A program made the translations under genes and the position numbers. The notes under the pieces are model-generated. The model had not been told where the DNA came from, ran no database searches, and worked only from the letters and a program-made list of their open reading frames with translations. A stretch of DNA of 64,000 nucleotides. Origin: Porphyridium purpureum. Taxonomy: Eukaryota; Rhodophyta; Bangiophyceae; Porphyridiales; Porphyridiaceae. The DNA is taken from assembly GCA_008690995.1 (NCBI GenBank), contig VRMN01000008.1, positions 124,001-188,000 on the forward strand. The letters run 5' to 3'. Within the stretch, counting starts at the first letter, position 1. Every line of letters begins with the position of its first letter. This document shows positions 9,910 to 17,817 of this stretch, one piece after another.

Positions 9910-10208
9910 TGGTAGGGCAAGGGTTATTGGGTCGAAGGGTTTAGTAGGGGTTGAGTGGGCAGGGGGAGGGGTTGCAGGTGGTGCGAACGGGAGGGGAGTG
10001 CGCGGGCGAGGTGGAGTGGTGGGGCGGCGGAGGAGAATGATGGGGTTTGTGGAAGGGTGGGGCGCGGGCGTGTGTTCTGCGAAGGACGTGAATGCGAGCG
10101 CGGCTCGGTGCGGGCGCGCGGCCGTGCACGCGCTCCACGCGGGGAGGAGCCAGCGCGCGGTCGTGATGGCGGGTGGACGCGGGCGTGGTGGAGGCGAGGA
10201 CAACCACC

Positions 10209-11036
10209 ATGTTTAGCGCAGACGGCCCGGCGGGCGACGTGGCCAAAGGCGACGCGGGCGAGATGAAGCCCCCGCCAGTGCTCCGCGCGCCGCCGCGCGT
10301 CAATTCAGACACGCTCACGGATATTCAGTCAAGGAGAGCTCCAGAGCGCTTGCCGGATCTGCCGCACATTCGCGAGGTAGAGCAGGCGCAGCGTGTGCAG
10401 CGTGCGCAGCGTGAGAAGGAGGCCCGTCAGAGCAGCGATAGCGATGACGACTCCTCAGGACGGGACCCCGTGATTTCCGGCCCGGTGATGACCGAGTGCG
10501 GCCAGTGCGGCGCTATCTATGAAATTGATCATACCATTTTGGGACGCCGAGGCTCGCGCGTCAAATGCGCAGTGTGCTCGCACGTGTGGTTCCAGCAGAC
10601 GCGCACTCTTAAGCCCGTCGTTGTGCCAGAGGGAAAGGAGCTCGTGGATTACCCGGAGGACAAGGCCCGTGAAATGCGCGACGGTTCCCGTGGCAACCGG
10701 CGCGCAAGTAGCAATGGCCCTGACAGGCGCCAGAATAGTGGTGGAACTGACAGGCGTAGCGCGGGAGGGCGCGGCGGTCCGCGTTTTTCGCAGCACACAG
10801 TTTTTCTGGGCAATTTGCCCTTCTCAGCGGACGAGGCCCAGCTTGAGGACTTGTGTCGCGGGAAGGCCAGCGTGACAAGCGTCAAAGTGATGCGTGACGA
10901 GGAGGGCAAGGCACGCGGGTTTGCATTCGTGAACGTGAGTACCGCGGACGACATTGATAAGCTCATTGCGGCTCTGCAAGGCGTGCAGATGAATGGCCGC
11001 GACCTAAATGTGCGAAGCGGGAACAGGAATTCCTAG
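10209..11036 (+). CDS. Zinc-ribbon (MJ0042-like) plus RRM RNA-binding protein
   Basis: The protein has 275 residues from the ATG at 10209; the frame upstream has only a GTG. A short zinc-binding module at about 97-135 has two CxxC pairs (CGQC and CAVC) and the pattern VKCAVCSHVW typical of MJ0042-type zinc ribbons of bacterial proteins. A Gly/Arg-rich linker follows, then a C-terminal RRM (about 198-272) with RNP2 VFLGNL and RNP1 KARGFAFV. RRMs bind single-stranded RNA. The fusion of a bacterial-style ribbon to a eukaryotic RRM suggests an organelle RNA-binding protein, but no clear transit peptide is seen. Its 3' end converges on the TIPIN gene (85 bp between stops). Confidence 0.82.
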   Translation: MFSADGPAGDVAKGDAGEMKPPPVLRAPPRVNSDTLTDIQSRRAPERLPDLPHIREVEQAQRVQRAQREKEARQSSDSDDDSSGRDPVISGPVMTECGQCGAIYEIDHTILGRRGSRVKCAVCSHVWFQQTRTLKPVVVPEGKELVDYPEDKAREMRDGSRGNRRASSNGPDRRQNSGGTDRRSAGGRGGPRFSQHTVFLGNLPFSADEAQLEDLCRGKASVTSVKVMRDEEGKARGFAFVNVSTADDIDKLIAALQGVQMNGRDLNVRSGNRNS

Positions 11037-11121
11037 TAGGTGGACCAGGAATGAAGCGAGAAATGTATGCAGCCGCAGGCATTCTTTACCGAGTGGAGGT
11101 GTGAATGTCTTGTATGACCAC

Positions 11122-12099
11122 TTAGCCGTAAATTTCATTAAAGACATCGTCGTCATCGACGTGACTCGGGTCCTGCGGCTCTGCCTCTGCAAGCTCGTCC
11201 ATGTTCGGGAAATCATCCTCGGCTCGCGGCGCCTGTACGGCGCTGATATTCGCATCGCCTCGCGCATCCGCTGTGAGCGGAAAGTCGAGCGTCTTGACTG
11301 GGGTGGCGTGGTCCTCCCGTATGCGCTTCATGGGCGTGTCCTCGAGCATCCCGTCAGGATCCGGAACCGTGCGCTTCCCAGAGATTGTCGAGTTGAAATG
11401 TGCGCCGACGCTCTTGCCTTCATCCAGATCATTGCCAGCAGCTCGTGTGTCAGCCTGTGTTGCTTGTGTCGACTGATTTGGCACGACCGGAGAGGCCATG
11501 TTCAGCGGCGCTGGTGGCTGTACAGAAGACATCCGGGCCGTTGCATCATTCACTCGAGTATCACGCCGTTTACGAAAATCAATCGACATGCGCGCATTTA
11601 GGAAAGCTCGGAGTTTCCTGGAGCCCTTCACCTTTTGCGCGCCGTGCATGAACGTGGTTGCGTCGACAGCCGGAACCAGCTCAGCTGCCCAATCCTCATA
11701 CACGCAGAACAGAGCACGCAGCCGCTCGAGCGTCGACTTGGCATGTTTCCCGACGATTCGGGCGCGAACGGTGCGTTCCAGCTTTGGAATCCCACGATCT
11801 TGTATCAGCAGCTCTTCTGTCACGCGCGGCTGCCTTGTGCGCAGCGGCTTCACCGCCTCTTTCTCCTTCGCGCGCTCCTCCTCTTGTTCCGCGGTAGCAT
11901 CGTTCTGCCGCGGGCCCCTTCCCGCGGTGGGCGGCTTGGCAGGCGTCGCACTAGACCTATTCATTGTCCGTACTGTTGAATGTCCTACTTGCCCTGACGC
12001 ATCTGACCAAACCATCGCACCGACCACTTCTTCTTCTCCTTGCGCGTCGTTCTGTGCGCCTCTCGTCCTCCATGGCCACCTTCCAAACCGCCACAACAT
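11122..12099 (-). CDS. TIPIN/Swi3/Csm3 homologue, replication fork protection complex
   Basis: The protein has 325 residues from 12099; in-frame ATGs at 12015 and 11964 would remove 28 or 45 residues. A Swi3 domain spans about 90-170: RVTEELLIQDRGIPKL opens it, then a basic stretch and the YEDWAAELVP...F helix typical of TIPIN/Swi3/Csm3. The C-terminal half is charged and disordered, ending in an acidic tail (HVDDDDVFNEIYG). In other eukaryotes this protein pairs with Timeless/Tof1 to stabilise stalled forks and support the S-phase checkpoint. A CTGTAC motif lies 90-95 bp upstream of the first ATG, in the 168-bp spacer shared with the U1 RNA gene running the other way. Confidence 0.85.
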   Translation of the reverse strand: MLWRFGRWPWRTRGAQNDAQGEEEVVGAMVWSDASGQVGHSTVRTMNRSSATPAKPPTAGRGPRQNDATAEQEEERAKEKEAVKPLRTRQPRVTEELLIQDRGIPKLERTVRARIVGKHAKSTLERLRALFCVYEDWAAELVPAVDATTFMHGAQKVKGSRKLRAFLNARMSIDFRKRRDTRVNDATARMSSVQPPAPLNMASPVVPNQSTQATQADTRAAGNDLDEGKSVGAHFNSTISGKRTVPDPDGMLEDTPMKRIREDHATPVKTLDFPLTADARGDANISAVQAPRAEDDFPNMDELAEAEPQDPSHVDDDDVFNEIYG

Positions 12100-12188
12100 C
12101 CCGTTTCCGGATTGACTTCTCCCGGTTTTCGCGCCAAATTACACACACACACATTTCATGCAAAGGTGTTCAGTTCTTGAATGTTTTA

Positions 12189-12211
12189 CTGTACCTCTAG
12201 GTATAAATACC
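12189..12211. promoter_or_regulatory. CTGTAC motif and TATA-like element between TIPIN and U1
   Basis: CTGTAC at 12189-12194 is followed by GTATAAATACC at 12201-12211. The pair lies about 95 bp from the TIPIN ATG and about 60-75 bp upstream of the inferred U1 5' end. It is thus a candidate divergent promoter, and for U1 it sits near where a snRNA proximal element would be expected. Role inferred. Confidence 0.5.
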
Positions 12212-12267
12212 CCGCGGGTGCCGCCGTCGTGAGGGCGGGCGCGAGGTTTTGGCTTTCGGGTTTTCGG

Positions 12268-12555
12268 TAACTTACCTTCCGTTGTCGGGTAGCCTATCAA
12301 GATGGAGGCCTCGGCTCTGGGTGAGAGGTAGCCCTAAATGTGATGTCCACATTGTGGCGTCGCATTCACGCAACTGAGAGGCGTCTCCCTTGTGGATCCC
12401 TCTCGCGTTGCGAGGGCTGGGCTTCGGCCCGATAGCGCGCGTTCCCTTGTGGGCGCGCGGCCTTGACCCCTCACGGCACGTCGTCTAAATGGCGCGGGCC
12501 GCGCGGATAATTTATGACCCGGGGGTGTTGCTTGCGTTCGCGCACGACCCCCCTT
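12268..12555 (+). ncRNA. U1 spliceosomal snRNA (enlarged, ~288 nt)
   Basis: Five U1 hallmarks occur in order. (1) ACTTACCT at 12270-12277, complementary to a GTAAGT 5' splice site, matches the invariant U1 5' end. (2) CCGT...CGGG (12279-12289) can pair with CCCC...ACGG (12467-12476), closing a multi-hairpin domain as helix H does. (3) The first hairpin inside (stem 12292-12295/12306-12309) has loop ATCAAGATGG, matching 7 of 9 positions of the U1-70K-binding loop AUCA(C/U)GAAG. (4) An Sm site AATTTATG lies at 12509-12516. (5) A terminal stem-loop, GGGGG (12521-12525) to CCCCCC (12548-12553), with TGCGTTCGCGC in its apical part, closely resembles U1 stem-loop IV. Extra hairpins (12337-12353, 12398-12416, UUCG loop at 12423-12426, 12435-12458) explain the length against 164 nt in human. 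Exact ends are estimated. Confidence 0.88.
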
Positions 12556-12965
12556 ACGTTTCCTCATGGCTCGAAGGAAGGCGCAAAAGGTAAACGTTAG
12601 TACCACGAAAACTCCCCGATTGTTTGATTAACTGGGCATGCTTGAGTCGTTTCTGGATCCACACGTTGGGCACGCAAGGTATCCGCTTTAATTCTTCGTG
12701 TACGCGTGTTTGCGTGTGTACTTATGAGCTTTCTCTTGTCGCATTGGTGTTCGTGCATAATCCGGTAGCTACATTCTTCTCTTCATTGAATTTCTTGTGA
12801 TGGTACATGAACAACAACAACGACGACGACAACTAAAACTAAGATCGACAAAATGAAAAAAAGAAAAAAAGAAAAAAGGAGCGCTACTGCGGGCCCAACT
12901 CGGCATCTACTTCACTTGCTTGCAGCCTCGCGAAGCGCTTTCAACGCTTTTCTGCATTTCTTTGC
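12556..12965. other. Intergenic region 3' of U1
   Basis: No coding frame of note. It contains an A-rich stretch with AAC/GAC triplets (about 12808-12835) and an A/AG-rich run (12851-12880), compatible with the 3' flank of the leftward gene that ends at 12966. Confidence 0.6.
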
Positions 12966-14414
12966 TCACATACTCGACGGAAAAACTTGCTGCTCAATCA
13001 CGCGGTGGATGTCGCTGAGAATCGACTGTGGGAATACAAACAGGCTCGGATCGTCAACGAGGCCAGGTGTTCGCGGCACATGTTCCGGAACGAGTACACG
13101 CAGCATCTCTGACCGCGTATCGCTGACAAACAAATCACCTTCGCGGACCTTATCGTTGATCGTGATACGGTTCAGCAGTCCAGTGTACGCTTCCTCCACA
13201 AGCAAGAATTCTTCCACCGCCTCGACAAGCGTGCATTCCTGGCTTGCGTGAACAATTGAGTTACTTGCGTGCGTACGGGCGCCTCCTAGGAAGCCCTCGG
13301 CCTGGACCGCATTGCCCTTCTCTTGCATGGTCCGCGCAATGTGGCGCAGCACTGCGGATCGTCGGAGCTCAATGGCTGCGACGGGTTCCGCACAACTAGA
13401 GGCGAGATTCCGCAGCTGGGTGACCACTGGCTTCAAATCCACTTCATTCTGCCGACCCTTCGGTTCCTTTTCTGCACGCAGCATCGATGCGCGACTGGCC
13501 AATAGAGGAATCAGGCTGATGCGCGACGCCGCTTCGGCTTGATTGTACGGTTGCCGCTGGGTAGCTGCCATCGATTTTTCTACAGCGTCCGCAGCGACCA
13601 ATGCTGCTTCTGTATAGTCCAACGTGCGGTCGTGCTGCTGCGCGTACTCTGAAATATGCGAAAACAGGAGCAGCGTTTGCGAAATCACCTGCTCGCTCGC
13701 AGTGTCATCCGGGTTCGCATTGCGGTGCGCGTCAATCAGCTCACGGAGCATCTGAAACTGCTTTTCCAGTGCGGCTGCATCACCGGGCTTCCCCAGCTCG
13801 CTCGCCGAGCGGGCGATCGGTACCATACGCATTACAAAGTCAGCGCAGGGTGCTCCAGCGGTTGGCACACCATCAACGGTGTCCGGCGCCCAACTCAGCT
13901 TCATACTGAGGTCCAGGAGTGCGCTCCGCGTCGTGTAATATTCAAACATCCGCGAAATGAACTCGACGTCGTCCGCCTTCTTTGATTGGGTCGCCACGTG
14001 GGCAAGCCTCCTCCGCGTCGCGAGCAGTGTTTCGTGTTCGATGGCGGCCAGTCCATACGTGCGGGCAAAGTTTGCCCTTAGGTGATCGCCCACAACAGAA
14101 AAGTGCCACTCTTTCGAGGTCGCTGATGCGCACAGCATCATCTGCTTTGCTCTCACATACGCCGGATCTGCGTGCTTTCGCAACAGTGTTTGCAATTCCT
14201 TGGCTTTGAGAAGGGCGCGGCCGGGATTCTCACGCTCCGAAAATGCGGTTACCTGTTCCAGTTCCGTAACAACCAGCTTTAAATGCCGGTGAATCATCTC
14301 TCGTGCCTGTGCGCATTCTGGTAGCGCATTCAATGTCCAGGCCACGTTCCGCAACCCCGCCATTTTTGCTTTCTTCCACCCGTCACTCTCTCCTTGCCTT
14401 CCGTTCTTTCCCAT
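12966..14414 (-). CDS. Unrecognised all-helical protein
   Basis: The protein has 482 residues from the ATG at 14414 (MGKNGRQG...); an alternative ATG at 14363 starts MAGLRNV. The frame runs on to a TTG at 14504, but that would overlap the divergent MnmG gene. The sequence is rich in Ala, Leu, Arg and Glu with many predicted amphipathic helices and almost no low complexity, suggesting a solenoid or TPR-like fold. I recognise no motif or catalytic residue. There is no signal peptide or membrane segment. Codon use and length fit a real gene. The start lies only about 70 bp from the MnmG start on the other strand, so the two probably share a promoter. Confidence 0.75.
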   Translation of the reverse strand: MGKNGRQGESDGWKKAKMAGLRNVAWTLNALPECAQAREMIHRHLKLVVTELEQVTAFSERENPGRALLKAKELQTLLRKHADPAYVRAKQMMLCASATSKEWHFSVVGDHLRANFARTYGLAAIEHETLLATRRRLAHVATQSKKADDVEFISRMFEYYTTRSALLDLSMKLSWAPDTVDGVPTAGAPCADFVMRMVPIARSASELGKPGDAAALEKQFQMLRELIDAHRNANPDDTASEQVISQTLLLFSHISEYAQQHDRTLDYTEAALVAADAVEKSMAATQRQPYNQAEAASRISLIPLLASRASMLRAEKEPKGRQNEVDLKPVVTQLRNLASSCAEPVAAIELRRSAVLRHIARTMQEKGNAVQAEGFLGGARTHASNSIVHASQECTLVEAVEEFLLVEEAYTGLLNRITINDKVREGDLFVSDTRSEMLRVLVPEHVPRTPGLVDDPSLFVFPQSILSDIHRVIEQQVFPSSM

Positions 14415-14485
14415 CGTCGCGACCAGCAAGCGAAGGTTGGGAAGGGGCAGGGAACGAAGGAGGAGACTTCTTTGGCTGGCATGAG

Positions 14486-16627
14486 ATGGGAGCGTTTGTT
14501 GCAAGTGGGTTTCGGGTGCCAGGCATTGCGCAAGTAGAAGGACTCGGTAGGTGTTTCAATGGGACGATTCTGCCGTCGCTAATGCGGCAGCGGCAGCGGG
14601 GCGTGTCAACCACTCGAGTTTCAATGGGAATTCTGGAAGGTGCTCAAGCAGCAAATAGCACACAGTTTGCGGACGTGTTTGATGTTGTAGTGGTCGGCGG
14701 TGGTCATGCTGGATGTGAAGCGGCCATTGCCGCTGCTCGGCGCGGCGCTCGCACCTTGTTGCTCACGCTCAACAAGGACCGTATCGGGTGGCAGCCATGT
14801 AATCCGGCTGTCGGCGGGCCCGCCAAGTCGACGTTGGTGCACGAGGTTGATGCCCTGGGTGGTATCATTGGGAAATTGGCGGATAGAACCTACCTGCAGC
14901 GGCGGGTCCTGAACAAGTCCAAGGGGCCTGCGGTCTGGGCGCTGCGCGCACAGACCGATAAACGGGAATACGCAGCCGAAATGCAGGCCGAGCTGGAGCG
15001 GATGACGCAACCGCTCGGCGACGGCTCGCCGCCGCAGCTCATTGTGCGGGAAGGCATGGTACATGATCTCCTCGTGGACGCGCGCACGCGCTCCGTCGTG
15101 GGCGTTTCGACTTTCTTCGGCGCCTCCTTTCGTGCGACTGCCGTGGTTCTCTGCACCGGCACTTTTTTGGACGGAACCATTTGGGTTGGGAACAAGAGCA
15201 TGCCAGCGGGCAGGGCAGGCGAAATGAGTGCGACGGGACTGAGCGACACGCTTCGCGAAATGGGTCTTGAGACAGACCGTCTCAAGACCGGGACGCCGGC
15301 ACGCGTGGATTCAAGGACTGTCGATTACTCTGTGATGGAGCCCCAGCCGAGCGACCCAGAGAATCATTGGTTCAGTTTCGATGAGGCAGAGTGGAAGGAG
15401 CGGGAGACCATGAACTGCTACTTGACACGTACCACCGAGGCGACGCACAAAATCATTCGCGATAACTTGCATTTGACGCCCAAGTATGGTGGATTTATGG
15501 AGAGTAAGGGACCGAGGTATTGTCCCTCCATTGAGGACAAGATTGTTCGCTTCGCAGATAAGCTTTCGCACCAGATTTTTATCGAGCCGGAAGGTCGCTC
15601 ACTCCCGGAACTTTACATTCAAGGTTTCAGCACAGGGATGCCGGAGAACATCCAACTCGATATGTTGCGTTCGTTGCCTGGCTTGGAAAAGTGTACCATG
15701 GTTAGACCGGCATACTCTGTGGACTATGATTACATTCCTGCGTCGCAGCTCTACCGCACGCTCATGTGCCAAAAGATCGAGGGCCTCTTCATGGCTGGGC
15801 AGGTCAATGGAACGACAGGGTACGAGGAGGCCGCAGCTCAAGGCATTCTTGCCGGCGTGAATGCGAGCAAGTTTGCGGCTCGTGAGTCTATGATCACATT
15901 GGATCGGGAATCCTCCTTCATCGGGACCATGGTTGAAGATCTGATTAGCAAGGAACTGCGCGAGCCGTACCGGGTGCTCACATCTCGCAGTGAGTATCGG
16001 CTTGTTTTGCGAGCAGACAATGCCGATCAGCGACTCACACCACTGGGAAGAGAGCTTGGGCTTATTGACGATCGGCGCTGGAAAATGTTTGAGCAGAAAC
16101 AGCACCGCATTGCGAGCGAAATTGCACGGCTCGGTACCACGCGCGTACTCGAAACGTCCAAAGAGGCCGAGCGCTTGAAGAGCCACTGCGGTGTTTGCGT
16201 AAATCAAAGCGCGCGCTTGGACGAAATACTAAGGCGGCCACACATCGAATACTCGATGCTCGAGGCGGCCGGCTTGGGGCCCGCAACGCAACTCAAGTCT
16301 TTTGAGAAGGACTCTGTCCAAATACAAATCAAGTATGCAGGTTACATCATTCGGCAGGAGGAGGTCATTGCAAAGCAGCGCGATAGCTTTTCGCAGTTGC
16401 TTCCGGAAGATTTGGACTACATGATCATCAGCGAGCTCCGCATGGAGGCGCGTGAAAGACTCAGTCGGTATCGTCCGGCTACTATCGGGGACGCTGCGAA
16501 AATGGGAGGCGTGAACCCAGCTGATATCACTGTTCTACTTATTGAACTCAGCAGGCGGCGTCGACAGCAGATCAAGCGACCGCAGCGTGTTCACGGGGAA
16601 CAAGTCGTAGCTGAAGTCTCGACTTGA
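14486..16627 (+). CDS. MTO1: tRNA uridine-5-carboxymethylaminomethyl modification enzyme MnmG (GidA/MTO1)
   Basis: The protein has 713 residues from the ATG at 14486; ATGs at 14333 (antisense overlap) and 14630 are alternatives. The FAD-binding motif VVVGGGHAGCEAA is at about 66-78, then PCNPAVGGPAKS, GTFLDG.IWVG and SMPAGRAGE, the GidA family signatures. The late block LTSRSEYRLVLRADNADQR and the C-terminal helical domain (EARERLSRYRPATIGDA) that binds MnmE complete a full-length enzyme. With MnmE/GTPBP3 it modifies U34 of organellar tRNAs. The first ~60 residues are rich in Arg, Gly and Ser with no acidic cluster, as expected for an organelle-targeting peptide; mitochondrion is likelier than plastid, but sequence alone cannot decide. 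Confidence 0.95.
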   Translation: MGAFVASGFRVPGIAQVEGLGRCFNGTILPSLMRQRQRGVSTTRVSMGILEGAQAANSTQFADVFDVVVVGGGHAGCEAAIAAARRGARTLLLTLNKDRIGWQPCNPAVGGPAKSTLVHEVDALGGIIGKLADRTYLQRRVLNKSKGPAVWALRAQTDKREYAAEMQAELERMTQPLGDGSPPQLIVREGMVHDLLVDARTRSVVGVSTFFGASFRATAVVLCTGTFLDGTIWVGNKSMPAGRAGEMSATGLSDTLREMGLETDRLKTGTPARVDSRTVDYSVMEPQPSDPENHWFSFDEAEWKERETMNCYLTRTTEATHKIIRDNLHLTPKYGGFMESKGPRYCPSIEDKIVRFADKLSHQIFIEPEGRSLPELYIQGFSTGMPENIQLDMLRSLPGLEKCTMVRPAYSVDYDYIPASQLYRTLMCQKIEGLFMAGQVNGTTGYEEAAAQGILAGVNASKFAARESMITLDRESSFIGTMVEDLISKELREPYRVLTSRSEYRLVLRADNADQRLTPLGRELGLIDDRRWKMFEQKQHRIASEIARLGTTRVLETSKEAERLKSHCGVCVNQSARLDEILRRPHIEYSMLEAAGLGPATQLKSFEKDSVQIQIKYAGYIIRQEEVIAKQRDSFSQLLPEDLDYMIISELRMEARERLSRYRPATIGDAAKMGGVNPADITVLLIELSRRRRQQIKRPQRVHGEQVVAEVST

Positions 16628-16871
16628 AGAAGAAAGACTTGAAGTGCCGTAATTTCACGTGGAGGAGCTCTGGATGAAAAGTTATTGTTTACCCGCGAGA
16701 ACGGACTGGGCGGCCATCGGTCACACAATGAAGGAATTCACTAGCAGATAATTTCTTTATTTTCTTTTTTGCGAATATGCTGCTCGTCGCTCGATATCTA
16801 TAGATCTAAGTAGGGCCGTGACAGAAACAAACACGCGCAGCGGCATGAAAGGCAGACCGAAGTCCCAGCGT

Positions 16872-17633
16872 CTACAAAGTCGAAATGAGATCTAGTCGGA
16901 CGAGCCGCTTGGCTTCGTCAAGTTTAGATACCTCGCACTTGATGTTTGGGCCGAAAAAGCGCTCGCACTTTTCCACCTTTTCCTCCCACAAAGCGTACGG
17001 AGTTTCCTTTGAGAAAAATTCAAGCCCGAGCTTGTACTGGCCGCCGTCGACAGACTCACTCAGACCTACGAGCTCTGGGCATGCCGCGCCGCGAGGGATG
17101 AGGCCTAGCGCCTTGAGTGCAGTATCCATGTGAGCTTCATCTCCGTACCGATGGCGAGTCACATCTTTCTTGATCTTCTTCTGGATTTCTGTTGCCTTCT
17201 CCTCAAACACGGCCGCTGCCTCGGGCGTGCTCTGTACTGGCACGGGCTTGAGCTCGGCGTACTTGAGCGCCAGCCCAATAAGGAGGATCGGAACGCCGTA
17301 CACGAAGCCCAGCGAAGAGCCGGACGCCGTGCCGGACGACGTGAAGTAGCTGAAGAATGAGTAGCCCGTGACAACGATACCGAGCGCGGTCCCAAAATTT
17401 GCCAGCGAGAATCCGCGGATCTCAAATGGCACTTCGTCGTCCTTCTTCTCCTGGCCGGACTGCGACATCCGGAGCGGCGTGCCGGTCGCCGCACGGCGCG
17501 CGGCGTGCGATCGAGGCGCCGCAAAGACCATTCGACGGCATGCCCTAGATGTTTGCGCAGAAAGCGGCGCTGCGCGAGCGCCTTGTAGAGGCACAGAGCT
17601 CAAGAAGGCCATCGTGTCTGTCGCGCCCGACAT
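16872..17633 (-). CDS. DUF2854 family plastid membrane protein
   Basis: The protein has 253 residues from the ATG at 17633; a second ATG at 17612 starts MAFLSS. The first ~55 residues (Ala/Arg/Ser-rich, no acidic residues) look like a plastid transit peptide. Two hydrophobic segments lie at about 75-95 (LANFGTALGIVVTGYSFFSYF) and 107-122 (GFVYGVPILLIGLALKY), the latter running into KYAELKPVPV. This pattern is that of the DUF2854 family of cyanobacteria and plastids, of unknown function. A soluble C-terminal domain follows. CTGTAC lies about 120 bp upstream (17751). It is tail-to-tail with MnmG. Confidence 0.75.
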   Translation of the reverse strand: MSGATDTMAFLSSVPLQGARAAPLSAQTSRACRRMVFAAPRSHAARRAATGTPLRMSQSGQEKKDDEVPFEIRGFSLANFGTALGIVVTGYSFFSYFTSSGTASGSSLGFVYGVPILLIGLALKYAELKPVPVQSTPEAAAVFEEKATEIQKKIKKDVTRHRYGDEAHMDTALKALGLIPRGAACPELVGLSESVDGGQYKLGLEFFSKETPYALWEEKVEKCERFFGPNIKCEVSKLDEAKRLVRLDLISTL

Positions 17634-17750
17634 TCATTCACCGAACCCCATCTTGCTCTGCTCCTCGCCAAATCTCCCGCGCTGGAAGGAGGGCCTTCTT
17701 ATATGAAAGAAGCGCCGCTTGATAGGACGCAGCAACAAACCCGCGCCGGA

Positions 17751-17756
17751 CTGTAC
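17751..17756. promoter_or_regulatory. CTGTAC motif ahead of DUF2854 gene
   Basis: A single CTGTAC lies 118 bp upstream of the ATG at 17633, in the 184-bp gap to the next gene's stop codon. Role inferred from recurrence. Confidence 0.5.
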
Positions 17757-17817
17757 TTCTGAGTACCGTTGCTGTGTTGAATTGGCTCCGCAGCTCGCAA
17801 GGTGCGTGGGAAGAGTG

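Larger units (their letters stand above)
8617..10208. other. 1.6-kb interval without a firm gene
   Basis: No frame here resembles a known protein. On the plus strand an 87-codon frame starts at the ATG at 8652. If an intron with GTATGC at about 8791 and TTGCAG ending at about 8933 were removed, the frame would continue to a stop near 9090, giving an unrecognised protein of about 100 residues. GTAC-core motifs lie at 9543-9571, followed by an AT-rich patch and, at 9876-9906, a GA tract. A 132-codon minus-strand frame from 9410 is also unrecognised. Confidence 0.4.

Noticed and set aside
9610-10203. 197-codon minus-strand frame, Pro/Ser-rich
   Set aside because: Its SLSLSLS runs are the translated complement of the GA tract and its composition is extreme; it is antisense to the leader of the zinc-ribbon/RRM gene.
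14333-14485. Upstream ATG of MnmG at 14333 with a transit-like peptide
   Set aside because: It would overlap the N-terminus of the divergent gene antisense; the ATG at 14486 also gives a targeting-like leader. Not fully excluded.
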